Virus record (IMG/VR): IMGVR_UViG_3300009419_000012
Location: 1-64,000 of that record
Length of the DNA: 64,000 nucleotides
Origin: a virus
Strand: one strand, 5' to 3'
How positions within the stretch are numbered: position 1 is the stretch's first letter; every line of letters begins with the position of its first letter. The notes under the pieces were generated by a model. It was given only the letters and a program-made list of their open reading frames with translations. It was not told the DNA's origin and did not search any database. Shown piece by piece: positions 58,094-64,000 of the stretch. The position numbers and the translations under genes are program-made.

Positions 58094-59538
58094 CCTTTGA
58101 TATAGCCGTATTGTTGAGTGGCAAGCAATGCTCGCTGTATCTTCATGGTCATTGGGTGTCTAGGAAGTTCTTCGATGATTTCTACTATTCTTGGACGTTC
58201 GTGTGATTTTAGTTTGTTGGTATGGATTTTAATTTTTCTTTGTAACACTGATAAATCAATGGCATCTAATAGGACTATACAGACTTTTACACAACTCAAT
58301 CCGTTGCCATCTAAAGCATGAACTGCAACGACGTCATCAACTTCGGGCAGTTCTCGTATGGTATCTTCAATCACAACAGGACTAACAAATAATCCATTGG
58401 TCTTAAAGGTATCTCTACTTCTGCCTTGCATGTAATAAAAGTCTTGTTTCTTTATAAACACGTCATGTGTGGTTACCCATCCGTCAACAAAACTTGGCGC
58501 ACCTTGTGTTATTTCTCTCACAGCATTGCATTTGGACCTGGTCCATACCTCGCCGGGTTCACCGTCTGCTACAACGTAGCCTTGTTGATCTCGAAGTTCA
58601 AGTTCTAATTCACTGTCAACCAATCTCAATGAGCCCAACGGGTTGCCAGGTAGTTGTACCATGGTTACTCCGTTTTGAGAGGCACCCACAAGATTGTATA
58701 GATGTTGATCATATTGGACCTGCCATTGTTGTTGTAATCTGATAGAGCAGATATCGCCAGCTACTACACAAAACTCAGGTATTTCAGATTTTTGCAATGT
58801 TTTTCTTCGTAGCAGTATTGAATAGATTGGGGGACTAGAATAAAAATTCTTGACTTTGTATTTTACAATATTGTTATGCACTACGCTGGGTGAGAATGAT
58901 CGAGACTCCACCACTATGCTGGAACCTTTCATCAGCGCACCATGTAGCATCATCAATCCGTAAGAAGTTTCTATAGGAGCCACAGTGTACACTGTGCCTT
59001 TTCCAATGGTTTCTTTGTTAGGGAAGTCACTGAGACCAGTGGCATGGTAAAACATACTTCTATATGATTGCACTAGTGCGTCTGCATTTCCACCTGTACC
59101 ACTGCTCCAACAGATGCACGATTCGTTATCGGGTTGTGTATGAATAATGTCATAGACTTCAGATTGAGCAAGGTATTCTGTGTAATTTTTAATCACTATG
59201 GTGTTTTGGTCAACAAGACTGTCGTATAGCTGGTCTGTAATTATTACATTGCACCCGGTTAGTAAACAACGTCTTTTCATCTCGTCTGGGGTTATCCTGC
59301 GAAGCAATTGAACATATGTTATACCAAGTTGTGCTAGAGCAAGTCTTACAGCCACTGCGGTTATACTGTCAGAAAATGTCACTCCTACAGATTTTTGGCC
59401 CAGCAAGTGCTTGAACGCAAAAGCCAACTTGGAAATCAGTATCATTAAATCTTGATATGTGATTGATTCGTTATTGTCATAGATTGCTACTTTATTAGGC
59501 ACCTGAATTGAGATCAATTTTATTTGTTCAATGATCAT
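58090..59538 (-). CDS. ANL-superfamily adenylating enzyme, copy 2
   Basis: 482 residues. Motifs in order: ITYQDLMILISKLAFAFKHL (A1/A2 region), CICWSSGTGGNADALV (A3, ATP), YNLVGASQNGVTM (A5), GEVWTRSKCN, DGWVTTHDVF (A7), GRSRDTFKTNGLFVSPVVIEDTI (A8) and HPMTMKIQRALL (A10 with the adenylation Lys). A complete acyl/aryl-CoA-ligase-like enzyme. It is close to copy 1 in length and sequence, so tandem duplication followed by divergence is likely. Substrate unknown; it might activate an acid for transfer to a glycan. Confidence 0.88.
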   Translation of the reverse strand: MIIEQIKLISIQVPNKVAIYDNNESITYQDLMILISKLAFAFKHLLGQKSVGVTFSDSITAVAVRLALAQLGITYVQLLRRITPDEMKRRCLLTGCNVIITDQLYDSLVDQNTIVIKNYTEYLAQSEVYDIIHTQPDNESCICWSSGTGGNADALVQSYRSMFYHATGLSDFPNKETIGKGTVYTVAPIETSYGLMMLHGALMKGSSIVVESRSFSPSVVHNNIVKYKVKNFYSSPPIYSILLRRKTLQKSEIPEFCVVAGDICSIRLQQQWQVQYDQHLYNLVGASQNGVTMVQLPGNPLGSLRLVDSELELELRDQQGYVVADGEPGEVWTRSKCNAVREITQGAPSFVDGWVTTHDVFIKKQDFYYMQGRSRDTFKTNGLFVSPVVIEDTIRELPEVDDVVAVHALDGNGLSCVKVCIVLLDAIDLSVLQRKIKIHTNKLKSHERPRIVEIIEELPRHPMTMKIQRALLATQQYGYIKG

Positions 59539-59542
59539 ATGA

Positions 59543-60964
59543 TTAGGTTCTTAACAGCCCTCGCTGTACCTTCATGGTCACAGGGTGCATGGGTATTTTA
59601 TCAATGATTTCTATTAGTTTAGGACGTTCGTGCGATTCTAGTTTACTGGTGTGAAATTTAATTTTGCTTTGTAATACTGATAGATCTATTGTGTGTGTTG
59701 GTACTATGCAAACTTTTACACAACTCAGTCCATTATCGTCAATGGCATGTACTGCAACAACCTCATCAACTTCTGACAGTTCTCTAATGGTATCTTCAAT
59801 CTTAATCGGGCTAACAAACTTACCCGAAGTTTTGAAAGTGTCTTTGCTACGACCTTGCATGTAAAAGTAATCTTGTTTCTTTATTAAAATATCGCGAGTG
59901 GTCAACCAACCATCTACAAGACTGGCAATGCCTTCAGTTATTTCTCTCACAGCATTACATTTGGTTTTCATCCAAATTTCACCAGGCTCGTTATCCTGCA
60001 CAACATTACCTTGAGCATCGCGCAGTTCAAGTTCTAGTTCGCTGTCAAATATTTTCAATGCTCCCCACGGATCACCTGGCATTCTAGCAAGCGAAAGACC
60101 ATTTTGACTACTTCCAAGGAAATTATGCAAGTGGGTGCCGTATTCTTCTTGCCATTGTTGTTGTAATCTAATAGAGCATAAATCACCAGACGAGGCACAT
60201 ACATTAGGTACCGCATGTTTTGGTAATGCTTTTCTTCTTAGCAACACAGAATATACCGGAGGACTAGAAGCAAAATTTGTTACTTTGTATTTTACAATGT
60301 TGTTGGATACTATGCTTGGCGAAAATGGTCGAGACTCGACTACTAATCCTGCATCTCCTAACAGGGCCGCATGCAACATCATTAGACCAAAAGTGGTTTC
60401 TATCGGGGCCACAGTGTACACCACACCATTTTCAATTTGTTCGCCTTGGTGTTTGGCCAAGCGAATACCAACATGAAACATACTGCGATGAGAATGTACT
60501 AGCCCATCTGCTTTACCGCCGGTGCCGCTTGACCAGCTGATGCATAATTCGTCATCAGGCTGTGCATGAATAGTGGTGTACATGTCCAAATTTTGGTCGT
60601 ACTTGGATAGATTTTCAATTATGATAGTACGTAAGGTGCCCAACGACTCATAGTGTTCGTTGGTAATAATTGTATTGCATTGAGATAATCTACACCGTCT
60701 TTGTACTTCTTCTGCAGGAAGTCGACGTGGCAGTTGAACATACGTTATACCCAGTTGTGTTAGTGCTAGTCTTATTGCAACTCCAGCAATACTATCTGGA
60801 TATACTATACCTACAGATTTTTGACCAATCAAATGTTTGAAATCAAATGCAAGTTTAGCAACTAGTATTGTTAAATTTTGATATGAGATTGATCCAGTTT
60901 CGTCATAAACTGCTATGCGATCAGGTGACGCAAGTGCAGTGGATTTTATTTGTTCAATAATCAT
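59543..60964 (-). CDS. ANL-superfamily adenylating enzyme, copy 1
   Basis: 473 residues. ISWSSGTGGKADGLVHSHRSM (A3), HNFLGSSQNGLSL (A5), DGWLTTRDIL (A7), GRSKDTFKTSGKFVSPIKIEDTI (A8) and HPVTMKVQRGLL (A10) are intact. It shares the MIIEQIK start and most blocks with copy 2. It begins one base after the radical SAM stop, indicating a single radical SAM-ANL-ANL transcript. No carrier protein or condensation domain is visible nearby, so acyl-CoA or acyl-AMP is the likely product. Confidence 0.88.
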   Translation of the reverse strand: MIIEQIKSTALASPDRIAVYDETGSISYQNLTILVAKLAFDFKHLIGQKSVGIVYPDSIAGVAIRLALTQLGITYVQLPRRLPAEEVQRRCRLSQCNTIITNEHYESLGTLRTIIIENLSKYDQNLDMYTTIHAQPDDELCISWSSGTGGKADGLVHSHRSMFHVGIRLAKHQGEQIENGVVYTVAPIETTFGLMMLHAALLGDAGLVVESRPFSPSIVSNNIVKYKVTNFASSPPVYSVLLRRKALPKHAVPNVCASSGDLCSIRLQQQWQEEYGTHLHNFLGSSQNGLSLARMPGDPWGALKIFDSELELELRDAQGNVVQDNEPGEIWMKTKCNAVREITEGIASLVDGWLTTRDILIKKQDYFYMQGRSKDTFKTSGKFVSPIKIEDTIRELSEVDEVVAVHAIDDNGLSCVKVCIVPTHTIDLSVLQSKIKFHTSKLESHERPKLIEIIDKIPMHPVTMKVQRGLLRT

Positions 60965-60965
60965 G

Positions 60966-61835
60966 TTAGTCTTTGCGTACCACGTTGGTTAGGTCATAGT
61001 GTGGTACTGCTGCCAGTGGTTTAGCATCAGCACACATGGTGCAGATTTTAGTGTTGGGTTTGCCAATGTCTTGCACAAAAGCTTCTATATCATCGTTGAT
61101 TCCGTAGCCTTTGTAGCTCAAATAGTCTTGCCATGGTGCATTATCTAATAATCCTTGAAGTTCCAGGATATCTTTAAGATTGGCAATTGGTGCGCATTTA
61201 TACAATCTGTTTTTGTACAACTGTGGATTGCGAGGAGATGAACAAATTGAATGTGCAGCCACTGGATCTTTTGATCTCCATGGACGTATTAACATTCCTG
61301 TGCCGTGATAGGTTCTAACAAACTCGCTGTACACAGCCATCTTTACACTGACACTGTCCTGTTCCATGTCTAGATATACATCATCAACAATTTGTGGATG
61401 CTTGTTTGTCCATTTACCATGTGCGTTGATTAATGCGTGTGTTCGATGTTGTAGTAAATCAAATGACGGACCAATATTCCAATGACAACTGATCCATAAT
61501 GTGGCATTGCCCACTTGTTTGAGCATGGCAATAGGATCAACAGTTTCAAAGTGCTCTCCATTGGTCACTAGCTTTATATGTGCATCTGGCCAATGATCAC
61601 GAGCAGATTTAATAATTTCTGCTAGGTCAGGATTCAGTGTTGGCTCACCACCAGTTATTACCAAGGTGTCCATGGAGATTTTTTCACTCCAGGCTTGCAT
61701 CCACTCAGTGGCATCAGACAACGTCACCGACCCTTCGGATCTATTGTGATCACTCATGCTGTTGCATCCTCTGCATTGCAGAGTGCATGCATGCTCAACA
61801 GTAAATTCCAGTAAGGGTAGGTGATGTTTTGTCAT
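60966..61835 (-). CDS. Radical SAM enzyme with SPASM-like C-terminal cysteines
   Basis: 289 residues. CTLQCRGCNS (C-x3-C-x2-C for the 4Fe-4S/SAM cluster) at about residue 17, VITGGEPTLNPDL (G-G-E-P) and IKLVTNG. The C-terminal part has further Cys (ICSSPRNPQLY, LYKCAPIAN, ICTMC) suggesting an auxiliary cluster. Substrate unknown; it leads the transcript into the two ANL enzymes. Cluster assembly could draw on the phage IscU/IscA. Confidence 0.9.
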   Translation of the reverse strand: MTKHHLPLLEFTVEHACTLQCRGCNSMSDHNRSEGSVTLSDATEWMQAWSEKISMDTLVITGGEPTLNPDLAEIIKSARDHWPDAHIKLVTNGEHFETVDPIAMLKQVGNATLWISCHWNIGPSFDLLQHRTHALINAHGKWTNKHPQIVDDVYLDMEQDSVSVKMAVYSEFVRTYHGTGMLIRPWRSKDPVAAHSICSSPRNPQLYKNRLYKCAPIANLKDILELQGLLDNAPWQDYLSYKGYGINDDIEAFVQDIGKPNTKICTMCADAKPLAAVPHYDLTNVVRKD

Positions 61836-61850
61836 AGTTTATAATTGGAT

Positions 61851-62000
61851 TTATCGCCCTCGTCCTGTTGCTTTCATAATCTTTTGTGCTGGCGGTGCTG
61901 CCATCTTCATTGTCTGTTGTTTCTGTACCGCTTGTAACTGATGCGGTGCTTTGCTTTCTTTTGCTTTGGGCACTTTGGCCTTGGAACGTGGATCACCCAT
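61851..62000 (-). CDS. Small Lys/Gln/Ala-rich basic protein, 49 residues
   Basis: ATG at 62000 with GGAG six bases upstream; a TAAATA box lies 50 bases before it. MGDPRSKAKVPKAKESKAPH, then a Gln-rich middle and the end KIMKATGRGR. Strongly basic, no Cys, no hydrophobic core: likely disordered and nucleic-acid binding. It ends 15 bases before the radical SAM gene. A role as substrate peptide of the downstream enzymes is possible but unsupported. Confidence 0.6.
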   Translation of the reverse strand: MGDPRSKAKVPKAKESKAPHQLQAVQKQQTMKMAAPPAQKIMKATGRGR

Positions 62001-62049
62001 TTTTTTCTCCTATAGTTGAAGTGGAGCAGAGGACACTCCTGCATCCACT

Positions 62050-62060
62050 AAGTATTTAAT
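62050..62060 (-). promoter_or_regulatory. T4-late-like promoter ATTAAATACTT
   Basis: The minus strand ATTAAATACTT lies about 50 bases before the ATG at 62000, matching TAAATAY. It would drive the basic peptide and possibly the radical SAM-ANL genes late in infection. Confidence 0.5.
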
Positions 62061-62075
62061 CTACATCAATATTGC

Positions 62076-62771
62076 CTAAACAGTTTTATTGTTCAGATAA
62101 ATTTTTCTAAGATCCGTACCAGCCAAACTTACTGTTTCTCCTGGTTCCGTATTTCTCATGACCATTAGCCCTTGCTGTACCACTGTGCCGCTGGCTATGG
62201 TCAAATAACTCTTGAGAATTCCACTACCAAGGCCCAAATAAACATTATCCTGAATGGTGGTGTTGCCTATCAAAAGAGAATTCCGTTGTAGTACACAGTT
62301 GTTACCTACCACACTGTGATCACCTATCCGAGCACCTGAGTACACTGATGTGTAATCACCAATGGTCAAATTACTAGAAATGTAACTGAAGTTGTCAATA
62401 AACACCCCTCGACCAATACGCACATTGTATGTGCATACATGTGCCCACTTGCCTATTACTGTGGCAACATCAAATTGTTGTTGCTCGCACAAAGCAATCA
62501 GCTTATGACGCTTCTGACGATTACGTGCTTGAGATATTTCATTGAATACAGGCGGTTGCCAATTGGTGGTGCAAAAATACTGATACTGTTTCCAGTGTTC
62601 AGGATTGTCAATGAGATCTTGCTCACGGGCAAGGATCGGTATGTCTTGAAACTGTCCTTGTCCGTGATAGTCATCATCAATGATACCAGCAATTTCAAAT
62701 CCACTGTCTGTGGCAATGTCACAAAAGTCGTGGATGTTTGAACTGGTGCCCAGCAATAACAATGGTTTCAT
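62076..62771 (-). CDS. NeuD/PglD-like sugar O/N-acyltransferase
   Basis: 231 residues from the ATG at 62771 (MKPLLLLGTSSNIHDFCDI). An N-terminal Rossmann-like domain (LLLLGTSSNI, IAGIIDDD) precedes a left-handed beta-helix of hexapeptide repeats (VRIGRGVFIDNFSYISSNLTIGDYTSVY, ARIGDHSVVGNNCVLQ, TTIQDNVYLGLGSGI). This is the PglD/NeuD layout, acetyl-CoA-dependent transfer to a sugar. The catalytic His is not certain. It fits decoration of the phage-encoded or host glycan. Confidence 0.85.
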   Translation of the reverse strand: MKPLLLLGTSSNIHDFCDIATDSGFEIAGIIDDDYHGQGQFQDIPILAREQDLIDNPEHWKQYQYFCTTNWQPPVFNEISQARNRQKRHKLIALCEQQQFDVATVIGKWAHVCTYNVRIGRGVFIDNFSYISSNLTIGDYTSVYSGARIGDHSVVGNNCVLQRNSLLIGNTTIQDNVYLGLGSGILKSYLTIASGTVVQQGLMVMRNTEPGETVSLAGTDLRKIYLNNKTV

Positions 62772-62784
62772 TGGCAACAGCTTA

Positions 62785-63054
62785 TCAAGCGGTGCGTTTG
62801 ATCAAGTGCCAACCAAATTGTGTTTGCACTGGCTGACTCAGGCCACCAACTTCAAGAGCAAAGGTAGCGTCTTGAAACTGTGGTACCATTTGTCCTGGCC
62901 CAAACTTGCCTAATGAACCGCCTGCGGCACGACTTGGACACGAACTGTGTTGCTGTGCCAACGTGGCAAAATCGTCGCCCGCAGTGATCTGCGTGTGTAA
63001 TTGTTGTGCCTGTTCTAGGCTAGGCACCAGGATATGACTTGCTTCAACTAACAT
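62785..63054 (-). CDS. Stand-alone parvulin-type peptidyl-prolyl isomerase
   Basis: 89 residues. EASHILVPS, CPSRAAGGSLGKFGPGQMVPQF, FALEVGGLSQPVQTQFGWHLIKR form the entire PpiC/parvulin domain (substrate-pocket His, Met, Phe, His visible). No signal peptide or SurA-like extension, so it acts in the cytoplasm. AAAGGAAA precedes the ATG. Possibly a folding helper for virion proteins. Confidence 0.92.
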   Translation of the reverse strand: MLVEASHILVPSLEQAQQLHTQITAGDDFATLAQQHSSCPSRAAGGSLGKFGPGQMVPQFQDATFALEVGGLSQPVQTQFGWHLIKRTA

Positions 63055-63081
63055 TTTGTTTTCCTTTGAAAAATTGGTTGG

Positions 63082-63516
63082 TTATACACCATTGACCGTT
63101 ACTCTACCTATATTGAAACGATTAAATACTCGTTCAACAATATAATACAAAACCAGAAGCACCACAAACTGTGAGACTGCAAATGCCGCGGCAGTTTGGT
63201 TGCTGTCCGACAAGATCAATTTGGACAAGATAATAGAAAGTACAAAGGTAATCAATCGATAACACATAGTTTTGACTACACTACGACGAAGACTTTCTTT
63301 ACCATGTTCATCTCTGTCCCAATTGACTCTATTCCACGCTCTGTCATGACCATAGTACAACACAAGGCCAATGCCCAAAATAACCAGTGCCATGAATCCA
63401 GACTGGGCCGCACTACCGCCCAGTGCAATGGCAATAGAATACGTTGCTATCAAACAAAGAAGTCGATAGGTAATGGTTTTTAATACTGTTCTACCATGTG
63501 TTTCGATAACTGTCAT
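63082..63516 (-). CDS. Duplicated DUF2061 membrane protein
   Basis: 144 residues, two DUF2061 repeats. Repeat 1: RTVLKTITYRLLCLIATYSIA...LVLYYGHDRAWNRVNW. Repeat 2: RRSVVKTMCYRLITFVLSIIL...LVLYYIVERVFNRFNI. Each has two membrane helices with the K-T-x-x-Y-R-L start and L-Y-Y-x-x-x-R-x-x-N-R end of the family. Function unknown. Preceded by a leader of over 200 bases. Confidence 0.85.
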   Translation of the reverse strand: MTVIETHGRTVLKTITYRLLCLIATYSIAIALGGSAAQSGFMALVILGIGLVLYYGHDRAWNRVNWDRDEHGKESLRRSVVKTMCYRLITFVLSIILSKLILSDSNQTAAAFAVSQFVVLLVLYYIVERVFNRFNIGRVTVNGV

Positions 63517-63739
63517 AATATCCTCTAATATGTTAGTGTTGGGCTACCAGTCCTAGTTGGCCCCCAACTGAGCTGTTACTCTGTCCAGCTTGCTGTATAT
63601 CTGGATGATCCAAGCCTTCATCCCAACGATTTCTCCAGGCTCCCAAAAAAAGGACTCTGAGGCAGATCGTGTGCGCCCGGCATTTATGGTGCTGCCTAAC
63701 CCTCTTTGTATAACGTAAAAGAGTAAACCGAGGTTCTTG
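63517..63739 (-). other. Long structured 5' leader with two micro-ORFs
   Basis: Between the promoter at 63746-63775 and the DUF2061 ATG. On the minus strand it contains CTCTTT/AAAGAG and GTTGG/CCAAC inverted repeats. It also holds two short frames: 21 codons from MPGAHDLPQS ending TGA, overlapped as ATGA by 22 codons, MKAWIIQIYSKL. No known riboswitch motif recognised. It is the longest untranslated stretch in the window. Confidence 0.4.
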
Positions 63740-63745
63740 TAACGT

Positions 63746-63775
63746 ATTATATATGACTGCTCAATGAGCTGTCAA
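63746..63775 (-). promoter_or_regulatory. Sigma-70-like promoter
   Basis: Minus strand: TTGACA (63770-63775), 18-base spacer, TATAAT (63746-63751). It lies just after the stop of the phosphoesterase gene and drives leftward transcription. Confidence 0.75.
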
Positions 63776-63778
63776 CAG

Positions 63779-64000
63779 TTACATGGTAGGACCGTTGCCG
63801 TTTGTGAAACCCACTGTGCCACCTTCTGCTTCGATACGTGCAATCACTTCTTCGAACAAGATGGGTGCAAAGTCAGTTTGCTCCACGCACACGCAATGAT
63901 AACGTGGATCAATTTCGTCGCTGTACAAGATCTCTCCTGTTCTGGCGTCAACACCACGAGGCTTACGCACACGGTTGGCATGTGTGTGTCCGTGAATGTT
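63779..64000 (-). CDS. Calcineurin-like phosphoesterase, C-terminal part (5' end outside window)
   Basis: The frame is open to the right edge. It begins within NIHGHTHANRV, the G-H-T-H metal motif near the C-terminus of calcineurin-like phosphoesterases, followed by PRYHCVCVEQTDFAPILFEEV and the end GFTNGNGPTM. Only about 73 residues are visible. A phage metallophosphatase, possibly acting on DNA ends, nucleotides or proteins. Confidence 0.75.
   Translation of the reverse strand, partial: NIHGHTHANRVRKPRGVDARTGEILYSDEIDPRYHCVCVEQTDFAPILFEEVIARIEAEGGTVGFTNGNGPTM

Noticed and set aside
61851-62000. RiPP precursor peptide for the radical SAM enzyme
   Set aside because: No Cys, no leader/core division and no recognition-element gene; composition fits a basic nucleic-acid-binding peptide. 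Kept only as a low-weight alternative.
63517-63739. tRNA or other known RNA gene in the long leader
   Set aside because: No cloverleaf, T-loop or CCA-type end could be built on either strand.

Overview
The window is a gene-dense segment of a large tailed phage related to the T4-like myoviruses of aquatic bacteria; it is not a bacterial chromosome. The evidence is a T4-type replication block (gp41-like helicase, zinc-ribbon/TOPRIM primase, UvsW-like helicase), fibre and spike genes, a SleB-type lysis enzyme, class Ia ribonucleotide reductase with a glutaredoxin, many coupled ATGA overlaps, and two promoter classes. One class is sigma-70-like (TTGACN-N17-TATANT); the other is a T4-late-like TAAATA box. 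There are no photosynthesis genes. The host is probably a proteobacterium, judging by the sigma-70 boxes and the Isc-type Fe-S genes, but the sequence does not fix it. I saw no rRNA, tRNA, CRISPR array or insertion sequence, and no gene-free stretch above about 300 bases.

Layout, left to right. 1-6538 (minus): membrane/coiled-coil protein, fibre genes and a PA14/GLEYA-like adhesin. 6598-8081 (plus): small early genes including a PD-(D/E)XK-like protein and a GIY-YIG nuclease, closed by a UUCG-loop terminator. 8130-12207 (minus): HExxH protein, small membrane protein, SleB hydrolase and a 701-residue probable structural protein. 12258-19794: LSm-like protein, glutaredoxin, an NrdA-NrdB fusion, a pectate-lyase-fold tail spike, an MGME1-like exonuclease, and IscA and IscU. 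19798-31371: morphogenesis and internal proteins, enclosing a ligase-like enzyme and two pol-beta-type nucleotidyltransferases. 31427-40909: replication and recombination, including a 193-residue protein collinear with the catalytic core of bacterial DnaE. 40970-46210: small early genes. 46327-57880: a divergent sugar-nucleotide and glycosyltransferase region. 57877-63516: two tandem adenylating (ANL) enzymes, a radical SAM protein, a NeuD/PglD-like acyltransferase, a parvulin and a double DUF2061 membrane protein. The right edge cuts a calcineurin-like phosphoesterase.

Three themes tie the genes together. First, many products encoded between 20403 and 31371, including the ligase-like enzyme and both nucleotidyltransferases, start with a short peptide ending in [L/I]-x-E. 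This resembles the T4 capsid-targeting sequence cut by the prohead protease, so a nucleic-acid end-processing set may be packaged and injected with the genome. Second, at least five early promoters put the expected transcription start exactly on the start codon (leaderless mRNAs), while another early group starts with a shared UAAGUUAAACAAA element. Third, iron-dependent chemistry recurs: IscU/IscA, a radical SAM enzyme, a diiron ribonucleotide reductase and three probable 2-oxoglutarate/Fe(II) oxygenases.

The glycan region encodes GDP-mannose 4,6-dehydratase followed by a DegT-fold enzyme with histidine in place of the PLP lysine, as in ColD. This points to GDP-3,6-dideoxyhexose (colitose-like) synthesis, with a methyltransferase, glycosyltransferases and probable acyl transfer downstream.
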